Shown here: positions 1 to 9,730 of the stretch, piece by piece
Layout: the number at the start of each line of letters is the position of its first letter
Numbering within the stretch: the stretch's first letter is position 1
Assembly (NCBI GenBank): GCA_016278325.1
Contig: JADQCB010000001.1
Span: 1 to 64,000, forward strand
Origin: Actibacterium sp.
Lineage (GTDB): Bacteria > Pseudomonadota > Alphaproteobacteria > Rhodobacterales > Rhodobacteraceae
Length of the DNA: 64,000 nt
Direction: 5' to 3'
Translations under genes and position numbers: made by a program
The notes under the pieces: generated by a model
What the model was told of the DNA's origin: nothing
Seen by the model: only the letters and a program-made list of their open reading frames with translations
Database searches by the model: none

Positions 1-908
1 TTCCGGTTCTCTGCCCGGGCAGGCGTGTATTGGAAGCGAGCGATTTTCTCACGTTGTTTGTTGGCCTGCACCGGGCAACGCGTCCTGTCCGGGCACTCCC
101 TGCATACGGAGGGATCGAAACGCGCCTGCAGTCTTGAGTTCGACGCAGAGGTCGAAACCGGTGCGACTCCGTTTGGACACGCCAGCACCCGACCGGCCTC
201 ATCAAGGCAGAAAGCCTCCAGGGTCTGGCGCCCTGAAGAGCCGCCTTTGACCGTTCGTGCCGGAGCCGTCAGATCAAGGCTGAATTCCTGGGCCAGCGCC
301 ATGTTTTCGGCCGACCCATAATGTGAATCGGCCAGCAGCACCTTTGGTGTGAGCGACCGGTCGGCAAGATCCTCCAGTGCGCCCGGCAATCGATGTCCGT
401 CATGGACCGTCATCTTATGAATTGCCACATGGGTGATCAGCTCGGGCGACCCGGGGGGCGGTCCATCCGCGGGTCCATCATCCTCGGCATAGGTTTCGAC
501 GATCTGCGCCATATAGCCCAGCCCTCGGTGGGCATTGTAGCTGGCGTCCGGATCGGCAGGGTTGCTGACGCCATCGCAGGGCATGTCCACAGGTTTGCGC
601 GGAGTGGCGAGGGTTGATGGCGTCTCGTCGTCCCCGCCTTCGGTGACCTCGAACTGCTCGTGCAGGACCTGGTCCAGCAACGCAGATCCAGGCAACCCGG
701 CAGCCTGCGTATTGCTGAACTTCACCACGAGGTGCAGTAGATCGCGCCCGGCCTCATCAAGCCTGCGCCTGGACGCGCTCGGTGCCGTATTTGCGAAGCA
801 GCCGGCGCCTTCTCGATCAACATATCGCCGGATCAGGTCGCCATCGATCAGCGCGTGCAGCTCGGGGTGAAATCGCTCAAGTGTCACATCCCGGAGATTA
901 CGCCACCT
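1..908 (-). mobile_element. IS transposase (DDE type), partial, cut by the left edge
   Basis: The minus strand is open from a stop at about 909 to the window edge. The translation contains YNAHRGLGYMAQIVETY, LLADSHYGSAENM and the cysteine motif CRECPDRTRCP, which are typical of the C-terminal half of DDE transposases of the IS1182/IS4-like kind. No ATG lies near the 5' end; a GTG at 887 is the first in-frame candidate, and the usual N-terminal DUF772-like part is not visible before the DDE core. It is therefore either 5'-truncated or a remnant. It sits directly downstream of murB, where ddl/ftsQAZ are commonly found in relatives. The 3' end and the far IS terminus are outside the window, so activity cannot be judged. 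Confidence 0.75.
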
Positions 909-1001
909 TCAAATTTCCACCAAATTCGCGACACGACCCTTCCTTTTGGCGAAGCATGAACCGGATCAGTCATACACAAAAGAGCGTACACTCTCCATTC
1001 C

Positions 1002-1021
1002 GGGACCTTGTGAACGGTCCC
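1002..1021 (-). terminator. Hairpin downstream of murB
   Basis: The arms GGGACC and GGTCCC are separated by 8 bases, 10 bases after the murB stop. There is no U-run on the minus strand, so this is a weak terminator candidate closing the dcw transcript before the transposase. Confidence 0.35.
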
Positions 1022-1030
1022 TGGATCAGA

Positions 1031-1960
1031 TCATTTCTGCGGGGGTGCTTCGCCAACCCGCATGATTTCCCACTGTAAATCTATTCCGCTGTTTTGGAAA
1101 ACCTTTTTTCGGACCAGCTCGCCCAGCGATTCGAGGTCTGCCGCGCTGGCATTTCCGGTGTTGATCAGGAAATTCGGATGCTTTTGCGACATCTGCGCGC
1201 CGCCCAGCCGCGCGCCGCGCAACCCCGCATCGTCGATGACCTTCCATGCCTTCATCGCGTGGCTGTCATCGGCCCGTCCGGTCGAGCTGTAACCGGCCGG
1301 GTTGCGGAAGGTGGACCCGGCGCTGCGCTCTTTCACCGGCTGGCTGGCATCGCGGCGGGCCAGTTGCTCGGCCATGCGGGCCTCCAGCGCGGCAGGGTCG
1401 TCCGCCCTGCCCTCGAAGGTCGCCTCGATCAGAACCCAGCCCGCGGGCAGGTCGGTCTGGCGGTAGCGGAAATCCAGATCCTTCGCCGTCAGCGTGACGA
1501 TCTTGCCGCTGCGCGTCACCGCCTGCGCCGAAACGAAGACATCGGCCGTGTAGGTGCCGTAACAGCCCGCATTCATCCGCACCGCCCCGCCGACCGCGCC
1601 CGGAATCGTGCGCAGGAAGCTCAGGTCGACGCCCGCCGCCGCGGCCTTGCGCGCGACATGCGCGTCCAGCGCCGCCGCCCCGGCCGTCACCCGCACGCCG
1701 TCTATGGCGATCGTGTTGAAACCGCGCCCCAGCCGGATCACCACGGCGCGCAGGCCGCCGTCGCGCACGATCAGGTTCGAGCCGACCCCCATGGGAAAGA
1801 CCGCCACGGAAGGATCCAGCGCGCGCAGGAAAGCCGCAAGGTCCTCGGCATCGGCGGGCTGGAACAGCCAGTCGGCCGGGCCACCGACCCGCAGCCAGGT
1901 GAGATCGGACAGCGGCCTTGCCGGCGTCAGGGTGCCGCGCACCGCGGGCATGGCGATCAT
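1031..1960 (-). CDS. murB: UDP-N-acetylenolpyruvoylglucosamine reductase MurB
   Basis: 309 aa. FAD-dependent reduction of UDP-GlcNAc-enolpyruvate to UDP-MurNAc, the second committed step of peptidoglycan precursor synthesis, in the cytosol. The N-terminal FAD-binding domain shows [12 protein letters not shown] and [12 protein letters not shown]. The middle has the [17 protein letters not shown] motif, and the C-terminal substrate domain has AGSTFRNP (catalytic Ser) and [10 protein letters not shown]. An open frame extends further upstream, but the start chosen (MIAMPAVRG) overlaps the stop of the preceding small membrane protein as ATGA, which suggests translational coupling. It is the last gene of the dcw transcript here. 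Length is normal for type I MurB. Confidence 0.96.
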   Translation of the reverse strand: MIAMPAVRGTLTPARPLSDLTWLRVGGPADWLFQPADAEDLAAFLRALDPSVAVFPMGVGSNLIVRDGGLRAVVIRLGRGFNTIAIDGVRVTAGAAALDAHVARKAAAAGVDLSFLRTIPGAVGGAVRMNAGCYGTYTADVFVSAQAVTRSGKIVTLTAKDLDFRYRQTDLPAGWVLIEATFEGRADDPAALEARMAEQLARRDASQPVKERSAGSTFRNPAGYSSTGRADDSHAMKAWKVIDDAGLRGARLGGAQMSQKHPNFLINTGNASAADLESLGELVRKKVFQNSGIDLQWEIMRVGEAPPQK

Positions 1961-2226
1961 TTCCCCGCGCCCCCCTTGCTTGCACCCAGCAGATACAGCG
2001 CGACCGACAGCGCCAGCGTTCCCGCCCAGGGCAGGATCACCTCGGCCCGCGACACCGCGAAGCCATGCGCCGCCAAAGCCGTGGCCAGAACCGCCGCGGT
2101 ATAGAGCGCGAAAAGCGTCGCGAAGGGCGCCGCGCGCCGGTCGAGCCCGTGAACCAGCGCCTGATAGGCCAGAAGCGGGGCCGCGCCCCATGTCGCGTAG
2201 GCCAGAATAACGGTGAAAGAGCCCAT
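1957..2226 (-). CDS. Small integral membrane protein in the murC-murB interval
   Basis: 89 aa, unrecognised function. Three hydrophobic segments (roughly residues 5-25, 35-57 and 65-82) make up nearly the whole protein, and it ends with a short GASKGGAGK tail. The start MGSFTVILA is preceded by AGGAG five bases upstream. An upstream in-frame start (2250) has no ribosome site. The stop overlaps the murB start (ATGA). Its place between a DUF2484 gene and murB suggests an accessory membrane role in envelope synthesis, but nothing in the sequence shows an activity. Confidence 0.7.
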   Translation of the reverse strand: MGSFTVILAYATWGAAPLLAYQALVHGLDRRAAPFATLFALYTAAVLATALAAHGFAVSRAEVILPWAGTLALSVALYLLGASKGGAGK

Positions 2227-2246
2227 GGCGTCTCCTGTCTTCGCAA

Positions 2247-2504
2247 TCACGACCCTCTAACGCGCAAATGCCGCAGACACCAGCGGACCAGGTAGATCAC
2301 CGGCCAGCGCAGCACCGAGGCGCCGAGCGTCAGAACGACCATTCCCCAGACCGGGCCGTTCTGCCAGGTGACGTACCCCAGCAGCGGGATGCCCACCGCC
2401 ACCAGCGCCCAGGCGGCGGGCCAGTGATTGCGCCGGCTGGGCAACAGGCCGATCACGTTGGCCAGGACCAGCCAGAGACAGGCCAGGATCAACGACACGC
2501 TCAT
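2247..2504 (-). CDS. DUF2484 family membrane protein
   Basis: 85 aa with three predicted membrane helices: N-terminal [19 protein letters not shown], then [18 protein letters not shown], then [22 protein letters not shown]. It ends in a basic tail ([12 protein letters not shown]). The pattern and the position between murC and murB match the DUF2484 family of Rhodobacterales, whose function is unknown. The ATG overlaps the stop of the upstream APC permease gene by four bases (ATGA), so it is probably translationally coupled and made with the dcw transcript. Confidence 0.8.
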   Translation of the reverse strand: MSVSLILACLWLVLANVIGLLPSRRNHWPAAWALVAVGIPLLGYVTWQNGPVWGMVVLTLGASVLRWPVIYLVRWCLRHLRVRGS

Positions 2505-3700
2505 GCGCCCACACCGGCCAGCGAGAAGCCAAGCGCGGCCAGGGCGGTGATCAACCCCAGCCAGGGCACGAAGACCGGAACCCGGAACGCGGCGAAAGGG
2601 GCGCGCCGCTTCATCGCGATCAGTGACAGGTTCACCAGGGCGAACACCGTCAGAAGGACCGAGGATGTCGCGCCGACAAGCGCGCTTACCGGCAGGGTCA
2701 GCGCCGAGACGATCACGATCGTGCCGAGAAGAAGCGTGGCACGAACCGGGGTGCCGAACCGGGGATGCGCCTGATGGAACATTGCCAGCGCCGGCGCGCG
2801 GCGGCCCAGCCCGTAGAGAACCCGCGCCGCCATGATGATCTGGGCCAGAACCCCGTTGAGCGCCGCCGCCACGGCTATGGCCGACAGGATGGCCGGGTTT
2901 TGCCCGCTGCCCGCGACCCAGACCAGCGCCAGCGGCTGCTCGCTTTCGGCAAGCCGGGCATGCGGCACGGCGCGGACCGCCGCCAGGCTGACCCCGGCAT
3001 AGATCACCGCCGTGATCGCGATCGACAGCAGGATCGCCCGCGGCAGGGTGCGTTCGGGGCGGATCGCCTCTTCGGCCATGTTGGCAATATCCTCGAACCC
3101 GACAAAGGCGTAGAAGGCCAGAATCGTCGCAAGCCCCAAACCCGGCCAGACGATCCCGGCCGGGGCGGTCCAGTCGGGAACGGGCCTGGCCACCGCGCCG
3201 GCCCAGACCACCAGGCACAACCCGAACAGCTCGACCCCGGTGAAGATCGCGGTCAAGGTCAGGCTTTCCAGCACCCCGATCACGGCCACCGCGACCAGAG
3301 CCGCGCCCATGACCACGATCACCGCCGACAGGGGCAGATCCAGGATCGAAACCAGGTAGCCGGCCCCGCCGCGCAGCACCGCCGCCGCGGATACGACCCC
3401 GGCGACCGCGATCGCCACCCCCACCGCGACGCCAAGCCAGGTTCGGCGCAATCCCTGGTCGACGAAGGCCGCGGCGCCGGCCGCCTCGGGGATGCGGCTG
3501 GACAGCTCGGCATAGCTGAGCGCCGACAGCCCGGCGATGCCGGCCGCGATCACGAAGGACAGCGGCGCCCAGACGCCGGCCGCCCCGACCATCGCGCCGA
3601 TCAGGACATAGATGCCCGCCCCGACCATCACGCCGACGCCATAGGCGGTCAGCAGGCCCAGACCCAGCCGGCGCTTGAGACCATCGTCGCCGCCGATCAC
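2501..3700 (-). CDS. APC superfamily amino acid permease
   Basis: About 399 aa and about 11-12 hydrophobic segments. The N-terminal LGLGLLTAYGVGVMVGAGIYVLIG carries the helix-1 glycine motif of the APC superfamily. The mid-protein FYAFVGFEDIANMAEEAIRPERTLPRAI is the conserved helix 6 and following amphipathic loop of APC amino acid carriers. The substrate is not predictable. The start chosen is a GTG (MIGGDDGL) behind AAAGGGGG; another GTG at 3730 would add 10 residues. It is inserted between murC and DUF2484 in the dcw cluster and is overlapped by DUF2484, so it is probably co-expressed. Confidence 0.85.
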   Translation of the reverse strand: MIGGDDGLKRRLGLGLLTAYGVGVMVGAGIYVLIGAMVGAAGVWAPLSFVIAAGIAGLSALSYAELSSRIPEAAGAAAFVDQGLRRTWLGVAVGVAIAVAGVVSAAAVLRGGAGYLVSILDLPLSAVIVVMGAALVAVAVIGVLESLTLTAIFTGVELFGLCLVVWAGAVARPVPDWTAPAGIVWPGLGLATILAFYAFVGFEDIANMAEEAIRPERTLPRAILLSIAITAVIYAGVSLAAVRAVPHARLAESEQPLALVWVAGSGQNPAILSAIAVAAALNGVLAQIIMAARVLYGLGRRAPALAMFHQAHPRFGTPVRATLLLGTIVIVSALTLPVSALVGATSSVLLTVFALVNLSLIAMKRRAPFAAFRVPVFVPWLGLITALAALGFSLAGVGA

Positions 3701-3737
3701 GGCGCCCCCTTTCGGGCTAGGATCCGGCACGTGACGC

Positions 3738-3756
3738 AGGGGGCTGTCCGCCCCCT
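3738..3756 (-). terminator. Hairpin between murC and the APC permease
   Basis: The perfect arms AGGGGGC and GCCCCCT are separated by five bases, 62 bases after murC and just before the APC gene. There is no U-run. It may be a weak terminator, an attenuator or a processing stem that sets the downstream APC-DUF2484-murB portion apart. Confidence 0.4.
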
Positions 3757-3817
3757 CTTCGCCTGCGGTGAATTCACCCCCAAGAGTATTTTCCCGAGGA
3801 GAAGGGTGGGATCAGCA

Positions 3818-5233
3818 TCAGGTTGCCCGGTCATGGCGCAGCCTTTCAGGCAGGTTTCCCGCCCAGGTGCTGATCGTGCCGGCGCCGAGGCAGACGACCA
3901 TGTCGCCCGGCCAGGCCCGGGCCCGCACCAGGCGCGCGAGGTCTGCCTCGTCTTTCAGCGCGAGCGCATGGCGGTGACCGTGCCGGATCAGCCCGGCGAC
4001 CAGATCATCGCGCGACGCCCCTTCGATCGGCGCCTCGCCGGCCGGGTAGACATCGGCAATCGCAACGATATCGGCGTCGTTGAAACAGGCGCAGAAATCG
4101 TCGAAAAGCGCGTGCAGCCGCGTGTAACGATGCGGCTGGTGCACCGCGATGACGCGGCCCGCGGTCGCCTGGCGCGCGGCCCGGAGCACGGCGGCGATCT
4201 CGACCGGGTGGTGGCCGTAATCGTCGATGATGGTCACGCCGTCCACCTCGCCCACGCGGGTGAAGCGGCGATTGACCCCGCCGAAGCCGGCCAGCGCGGA
4301 GCGGATCACGTCGCGATTCATCCCCAGGTGGCGGGCCACCGCCACCGCGGCCAGCGCATTCGAGACGTTGTGATCGCCCGGCATCGGCAGGGTGCAGCCC
4401 TCGATCACCATCCCTTCGGCCTGAAGCGCGATATCGAAATGCGCGGTCCCGGCTTCGTAGGTCAGGTTCACCGCGCGCACATCGGCCTGGGCGTTGAAGC
4501 CGAAGGTCACCACGCGGCGATCGGTGACGCGGCCGACCAGCGCCTGCACCTCGGCATGGTCCGTGCAACAGACCGCGAGGCCGTAGAAGGGAATGTTCGA
4601 AACGAAATCGTGGAATCCCTGGCGCAGGGCGTCGAAGCTGCCCCAGTGGTCCATGTGCTCGGGGTCGATATTGGTGACGATGGCGATGGTCGCGGGCAGG
4701 CGATTGAAGGTGCCGTCGCTCTCGTCCGCCTCGACCACCATCCAGTCGCCCTCGCCGATCCTGGCATTGGAGCCATAGGCGTGGATGATCCCGCCATTGA
4801 TCACGGTGGGATCGATGCCGCCCGCATCGAGCAGGGTGGCGACCATGGTGGTGGTGGTGGTCTTGCCATGGGTGCCGGCGACGGCGACATTGGATTTCAG
4901 GCGCATCAGCTCGGCCAGCATCTCGGACCGACGCACCACCGGAAGCCCCTTGAGCCGGGCGGCGTCCAGTTCGGGGTTGCCCGGCTTGATCGCGCTGGAA
5001 ATCACCACGACCTCGGCGTTTTCCAGGTTCTCCGCGCGCTGCCCGATGAAGATCCCGGCGCCGAGCCGCGCCAGCCGCGCGGTGATCGGGCTGGCCTTCA
5101 GGTCCGAGCCCTGCACGGTATAGCCGAGGTTCAGCAGCACCTCTGCGATGCCTGACATGCCGATGCCGCCGATCCCGGTGAAATGGATCGGCCCGATGTC
5201 GATCGGAAGCTTGGTGGCTGCTGCTGCGTTCAT
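3818..5233 (-). CDS. murC: UDP-N-acetylmuramate--L-alanine ligase MurC
   Basis: 471 aa. ATP-dependent addition of L-Ala to UDP-MurNAc in the cytosol. The N-terminal Rossmann domain has [17 protein letters not shown]. The ATP-binding P-loop is [12 protein letters not shown] (about residues 113-124), followed by the Mur-ligase motifs [20 protein letters not shown] and [10 protein letters not shown], and HQPHRYTR in the C-terminal domain. The start MNAAAATK overlaps the murG stop (ATGA); a longer upstream frame is shadow coding. Typical length. Confidence 0.97.
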   Translation of the reverse strand: MNAAAATKLPIDIGPIHFTGIGGIGMSGIAEVLLNLGYTVQGSDLKASPITARLARLGAGIFIGQRAENLENAEVVVISSAIKPGNPELDAARLKGLPVVRRSEMLAELMRLKSNVAVAGTHGKTTTTTMVATLLDAGGIDPTVINGGIIHAYGSNARIGEGDWMVVEADESDGTFNRLPATIAIVTNIDPEHMDHWGSFDALRQGFHDFVSNIPFYGLAVCCTDHAEVQALVGRVTDRRVVTFGFNAQADVRAVNLTYEAGTAHFDIALQAEGMVIEGCTLPMPGDHNVSNALAAVAVARHLGMNRDVIRSALAGFGGVNRRFTRVGEVDGVTIIDDYGHHPVEIAAVLRAARQATAGRVIAVHQPHRYTRLHALFDDFCACFNDADIVAIADVYPAGEAPIEGASRDDLVAGLIRHGHRHALALKDEADLARLVRARAWPGDMVVCLGAGTISTWAGNLPERLRHDRAT

Positions 5234-6336
5234 TCGGGTCTGTTCCTGCCTGCCAGAGTCTCGACAATCTCGACCAGGCGCCCCGTGGCATCGGGCACGC
5301 CGCAGGACAGCGCGGCCTGCGCCATCTGCGACGCCCCTTCGGGGTTGGTGAGAACGGCGGCTATCTGCGCGCAAAGCGCGGCGGGTTCAAGCCTCGATTC
5401 GGGAATCACGATCGCCCCGCCCGCGCGGGCCAGCCCGCGCGCGTTCTCGGCCTGGTGGTCGGCGGCGGCGGCGGCATAGGGGATCAGGATCGCCGGCCGG
5501 CCGATCACCGAGATATCCGCGATGGAGGCGGCCCCGGCACGCGAGATCACCAGCTGCGCCTCGCTCATCCGGCGCGGGATATCGGTGAAGAAGGGCTTCA
5601 CGACGGCGTCGATCCCGGCCGCCGCATAGGCCGCGGCGACCCGTTCGGCATCCTCGGCGCGGGCCTGATGCGCGACGCGCAGATGGCGACGCTGCGCGTC
5701 GGGCAGCGCGGCCACGGCCCGGGGCACCACATCCGACAGGATGCGCGCGCCCTGGCTGCCGCCCATCACCAGGATCGACATCGGGTAGTCGCCCGGCGCG
5801 ATATAGGGCGCAGCGGCACGGTCGAGAATCGCGGCGCGCACCGGAGTGCCGGTGTGAAAGCCCTCGACGCCGTCGGGCAGGGCGGTGGGCCAGATGCCGC
5901 ATGCGACCGCGTGAACGCGCCGCGCGAAGAGCTGGTTCACCCGGCCGAGCACGCCGTTCTGTTCGTGGATCATCCGCGGCACGCGCAGCAGCGTGGCCGC
6001 GGCAAGCGCCGGTATCGCCGGGTAGCCGCCGAAGCCGACCACCACCGACGGCCGGTCGCGCAGCATCGCCAGCGCGGCGGCCCCCGCCCCCGCCGCCAGC
6101 CGCAACGGCACCATCGCGCGCGCCAGCGCATTGCCGCGGGCGAAACTGGCCGCCGCGACCTGTTCGACCTTTACCACATGCGGAAACCCGCCGGCATAGC
6201 GCGCCCCGCGCGCATCGGTGGAAAGCTTGACCCGCCATCCCTTGCGCACCATCGCCTCGGCCAGCGCCTGGGCAGGGAACATGTGCCCGCCGGTGCCGCC
6301 CGCGGCGATGACCAGAAGGGGCGCCGCATCTGCCAT
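5230..6336 (-). CDS. murG: UDP-GlcNAc:lipid I N-acetylglucosaminyltransferase MurG
   Basis: 368 aa, GT-B fold glycosyltransferase making lipid II from lipid I on the cytosolic face of the inner membrane. The N-terminal glycine loop is [23 protein letters not shown] and [11 protein letters not shown] lie in the acceptor domain, and GGSQGARIL and [12 protein letters not shown] form the UDP-GlcNAc site. The start is the ATG at 6336, sharing one base with the ftsW stop (TGATG); a TTG one codon earlier is less likely. It overlaps murC by four bases at the other end. Confidence 0.97.
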   Translation of the reverse strand: MADAAPLLVIAAGGTGGHMFPAQALAEAMVRKGWRVKLSTDARGARYAGGFPHVVKVEQVAAASFARGNALARAMVPLRLAAGAGAAALAMLRDRPSVVVGFGGYPAIPALAAATLLRVPRMIHEQNGVLGRVNQLFARRVHAVACGIWPTALPDGVEGFHTGTPVRAAILDRAAAPYIAPGDYPMSILVMGGSQGARILSDVVPRAVAALPDAQRRHLRVAHQARAEDAERVAAAYAAAGIDAVVKPFFTDIPRRMSEAQLVISRAGAASIADISVIGRPAILIPYAAAAADHQAENARGLARAGGAIVIPESRLEPAALCAQIAAVLTNPEGASQMAQAALSCGVPDATGRLVEIVETLAGRNRPE

Positions 6337-7502
6337 CAAGGCCTCTTGCGGCGCAGGATATCGCCGATCTCGCCCTGCGGCCGCTTGCGGGTCAGCGCCA
6401 GCAGCATCCCCATCAGGATACCGCCGGCCACCAGCGACGATCCGCCATAGCTGACGAAAGGAAGCGTCATGCCCTTGGCCGGCAACAACCTGACCGCGAC
6501 CCCCATGTTGATCAGCGCCTGCGCGCCGAAGATACAGGCCAGCCCCGTGCCCGCCAGCCGGATGAACGGGTCACGCTCCCGAATCAGGCGATAGAGCGAG
6601 CCCAGCACGATGATCGCGTAAAGCGTGATGGTCGCCAGCACCAAGGCCAGGCCGTATTCCTCGGCCGCGACGGCGATGATGAAATCGGTATGCGCGTCGG
6701 GCAAGACCTGTTTGACCTGCCCCTCGCCCAGGCCGACGCCCAGGAAGCCGCCCTCGCGGATCGCGTCGATGGCATATCCGATCTGCGTGCGCGGGTCGAT
6801 ATCGGCCGACAGGAAGCCGTCGATCCGGCGCGCAAAATGCTCGGAATTGTTATAGGCCACGACCCCTGTCGCCACGCTCAGCCCGGCCACGCCCATCAGC
6901 AGGGCCAGCGGGGCGCCGGCGACGAAATACATCACCCCCCAGATGAACAGGATCAGCGCCGCCTGTCCGAAATCCGGTTGCATCGCAAGGAAGGCGACGA
7001 CCGCTATGGCGATTCCGAAAGAGAAGGACTTGCCCGGCGGGCTGTTCACCTCCTGGCTGGCCGACATCAGCCAGGCGACAAGCATGATGAAGCCGGGCTT
7101 GAGGAATTCGGACGGCTGCACCGAGCCGAAACCCAGCGAATACCAGCGCACCGCGCCCTTGCCAAAATCGGTGCCCAGGACGGGCAGCAGCGCCAGCGCC
7201 ACGAAGGTCACGACAAAGCCCAGCACGCCCAGCCGGCGCACCATGTCGGGCGACATCATCGAGAAGGCGAACATCACGATCAGCGCGATCGCGCCGAACA
7301 GCGCCTGGCGTTCGACATAGTGGAACGGGTCCAGGCCGTTGCGCGCGGCCAGCGGCGGCGAGGCGGCAAGCCCCAGCAGCATTCCGATCCCGAACAGCAG
7401 CAGAACGCTGGACAGGGCCCATTTGTCCACGGTTCGCCACCACCGCGGCAGAATCGGGTCTCCGACGCGCATGGGCGCGGCGCCATACACCATTTCCGTC
7501 AT
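6336..7502 (-). CDS. ftsW: Cell division lipid II polymerase FtsW (SEDS family)
   Basis: 388 aa. SEDS-family peptidoglycan glycosyltransferase acting with FtsI at the septum. It has about ten transmembrane helices. Family motifs are [36 protein letters not shown] and the C-terminal [18 protein letters not shown] signature. The ATG at 7502 has GAGG nine bases upstream; a second ATG three codons later is possible. It is the first gene of the second dcw block, separated from murD by about 3.6 kb of unrelated genes, so it needs its own promoter. That promoter probably lies in or before the 92-base gap upstream. Confidence 0.96.
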   Translation of the reverse strand: MTEMVYGAAPMRVGDPILPRWWRTVDKWALSSVLLLFGIGMLLGLAASPPLAARNGLDPFHYVERQALFGAIALIVMFAFSMMSPDMVRRLGVLGFVVTFVALALLPVLGTDFGKGAVRWYSLGFGSVQPSEFLKPGFIMLVAWLMSASQEVNSPPGKSFSFGIAIAVVAFLAMQPDFGQAALILFIWGVMYFVAGAPLALLMGVAGLSVATGVVAYNNSEHFARRIDGFLSADIDPRTQIGYAIDAIREGGFLGVGLGEGQVKQVLPDAHTDFIIAVAAEEYGLALVLATITLYAIIVLGSLYRLIRERDPFIRLAGTGLACIFGAQALINMGVAVRLLPAKGMTLPFVSYGGSSLVAGGILMGMLLALTRKRPQGEIGDILRRKRP

Positions 7503-7594
7503 GATCGACCGCCTCGACTGCCTCTATCGTGCCCGGTTTTCCGGGTCTGCCGCCAGTGTAGCCAGAAAATGCGCCCGACGCCAGCGCGGAGCGT

Positions 7595-8203
7595 TCAGGC
7601 CCGGCGGAAAACCGAGTACTGGAAACGCTGTTCACGCCCCATCGGGGTACGATGGGCATACGCGCAATGCTCCAGCAGATCAAAACGCCCCGGCGCGTGA
7701 CGCGCCAGTTCGTCGGTCAGTGTCTCGGGTGAATAGCGCAGCACCGGCAGACCGGAGCATTGTTCCGGACCGTTGAGGGCGAAGGTCGCGATAATCGCCA
7801 AGCCATGCGGCGCCAGCGCCTCCTGGAGATTCAGGACATAGGCCGCTCGCTGCGCCGGGTCGGTCAGAAAGTGAAACACCGCCCGGTCATGCCAAACGCG
7901 ATAGCGTCTGCGCGGGCGCCATCGGGTCACGTCGGCCACCTGCCAGTTCACATCACGGGCACGCATGCCCAGCCGGGCCCGGCTGACCGCCAGCGCTTCG
8001 GCCGAAAGATCGAGAACCGACACGTCGCAAAAGCCCGCATCAAGAAGCGCATCGGGCAGGCGCGAGGCACCGCCGCCCACGTCAAGAACGGCGTCTCTCG
8101 GCCGCGCATGTCGCATGATCAGGTCCAGCGATCGCTCGGGCGCGGCCTCGAACCAGCTCAGTTCGGCGGCGTCTCGGTCGCGATAGATGTCGTCCCAGTG
8201 CAT
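7595..8203 (-). CDS. Class I SAM-dependent methyltransferase
   Basis: 202 aa. The N-terminal HWDDIYRDRDAAELSWFE is followed by the SAM-binding motif VLDVGGGASRLPDALLDAG (residues about 39-57) and VLDLSAEALAVSRARL (motif II). VWHDRAVFHFLTDP is reminiscent of thiol/thiopurine-type small-molecule methyltransferases. The substrate is unknown. GGAGGG stands close before the ATG. The same frame stays open far upstream, antisense to the sulfatase, but that part is a shadow. It lies 92 bases upstream of ftsW on the same strand and could share its transcript. Confidence 0.85.
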   Translation of the reverse strand: MHWDDIYRDRDAAELSWFEAAPERSLDLIMRHARPRDAVLDVGGGASRLPDALLDAGFCDVSVLDLSAEALAVSRARLGMRARDVNWQVADVTRWRPRRRYRVWHDRAVFHFLTDPAQRAAYVLNLQEALAPHGLAIIATFALNGPEQCSGLPVLRYSPETLTDELARHAPGRFDLLEHCAYAHRTPMGREQRFQYSVFRRA

Positions 8204-8311
8204 TCGCCCTCCGGGTTTCACGCGGTTCGCAAATAAGGCTTGCGGCGGCGCGCCACAAGCTGCGCACGGCTTGCGCCTCATCCCGGCGATGCCTACGCTG
8301 CCGTCAAATAC

Positions 8312-9724
8312 ATGGCGCGGGTGATTTTCTTGAACCGACCGAATATCCTGTTCCTGTCGATCGAGGATCTGAACGACTGGATCGCGCCGCTGGGCGGGCA
8401 CCCGGACGCGGTGACGCCGAACCTGACGCGGCTGGCGGCGCGGACAATGGTTTTCGACCACGCCTATGCCGCGGCGCCGGCCTGTTCGCCATCGCGCACT
8501 TCGACGCTTTATGGCCAGCAGCCCTGGGAAACCGGGATCTATGGCAATTTTCACAAGCCCGACCACCTGTATCCGCGCGGCATGCGCCTGTCGCTGGTGG
8601 GCGTGCTGCGCGATGCGGGTTTCGACACCATCGGCGCGGGCAAGGTGTTCCACGTCTTCCCGAAGCAGTTCGACCATGATGAATGGAGCGAATGGAATCC
8701 CGACGCGCCGGACGATTTCCCGCCGATCAGCGCCACGGCGAAATCGGGCGATCCTGGCGCGAATGGCGATTTCGGGCCCGACGATGCCGACCGGCCGCAA
8801 TATGACGAGCGCAACACCGACTGGATTGTCGCGCGGATGCGGCCCGGCGCCGAAGGACAGTTCTGGGCATTGGGGATCTATCGGCCGCACCTGCCCTTCA
8901 TCGTGCCGCGGAAATATTTCGACATGCTGCCGGAACGGGTGGCCGATCCGCCGGGGCTGGGAATGAACGCCTTCGACCCGGACAACGAGGCCCGGCTGGC
9001 CGGCCTGCCACGCCCGGCGCGGCGGCTGATCAGGATGAACGCCGGGCTTGGCCAGACCCTGCACCGGCATGGCGAATACCACGCCTTCCTGCGCGCCTAT
9101 CTTGCCTCGATCGCCTATGCCGACGCCCTGCTGGGCCGGGTGCTGGACCGGATGGACGAAACCGGGCTGTGGGACAATACCATGGTGGTGCTGTGGTCGG
9201 ATCACGGCTGGCAACTGGGCGAAAAGCTGGCCTTTCGCAAGTTCACCCTGTGGGAGCGCGCCTTGCGGGTGCCGCTGTTCATCGGCGGGCCGGGCATCGC
9301 GCCCGGCCGGATCGCCGAGCCGGTCGGCCTGATCGACCTGGCCCCGACCGTGCTGTCGCTGGCCGGCACCCCGGTGCCGGGCCGCTTTTCGGGGCAGGAT
9401 CTGGGCCCGGCGCTGGCCGGTTCGCCCGAAAGACTGCGCGGCCATGCGCTGTCGGTCTGGGGGGCCGAGCTGGACAGGCCCGCGCCGAAGCTCGCCTTTT
9501 CCGTGCGAACCCGCGACCACCGGTTCATCCGTTACTGGACCGGCGCCGAAGAACTTTACGACCACAGCAACGACCCGTTCGAGCATCACAACCTGCTGCA
9601 CGATCCCGACCCGGCCGGGCGGGCGCGGCTGAAACCGGTCATCGACAGGCTGAACGGCCTTCTGCCAGGCGAAACGGCCGCGCCCATAAGGACGCGGCCG
9701 CGAAATGCCGGTCGGCGGCGCTGA
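8312..9724 (+). CDS. Sulfatase (alkaline phosphatase superfamily, iduronate-2-sulfatase-like)
   Basis: 470 aa. The start of the mature enzyme fold is NILFLSIEDLNDW, with the metal-binding acidic pair and G-HPD-TPNL-RLA. CSPSR at residues 58-62 is the C-x-P-x-R sulfatase signature whose cysteine is converted to formylglycine. SDHGWQLGEK further on provides metal and catalytic residues. No signal peptide is evident at this start, which has no clear ribosome site, so the start is uncertain. It is the only plus-strand gene inside the dcw cluster. The substrate (a sulfated sugar or ester) cannot be told. Confidence 0.88.
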   Translation: MARVIFLNRPNILFLSIEDLNDWIAPLGGHPDAVTPNLTRLAARTMVFDHAYAAAPACSPSRTSTLYGQQPWETGIYGNFHKPDHLYPRGMRLSLVGVLRDAGFDTIGAGKVFHVFPKQFDHDEWSEWNPDAPDDFPPISATAKSGDPGANGDFGPDDADRPQYDERNTDWIVARMRPGAEGQFWALGIYRPHLPFIVPRKYFDMLPERVADPPGLGMNAFDPDNEARLAGLPRPARRLIRMNAGLGQTLHRHGEYHAFLRAYLASIAYADALLGRVLDRMDETGLWDNTMVVLWSDHGWQLGEKLAFRKFTLWERALRVPLFIGGPGIAPGRIAEPVGLIDLAPTVLSLAGTPVPGRFSGQDLGPALAGSPERLRGHALSVWGAELDRPAPKLAFSVRTRDHRFIRYWTGAEELYDHSNDPFEHHNLLHDPDPAGRARLKPVIDRLNGLLPGETAAPIRTRPRNAGRRR

Positions 9725-9730
9725 TCGGCC

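Noticed and set aside
2765-5155. 796-codon plus-strand frame across the APC and murC genes
   Set aside because: Antisense shadow of two certain genes in GC-rich DNA; composition rich in Arg, His, Gly and Gln without domains.
8204-9601. Upstream extension of the methyltransferase frame, 466 codons
   Set aside because: It is antisense to the sulfatase, and the methyltransferase has a proper ribosome site and family N-terminus at 8203.
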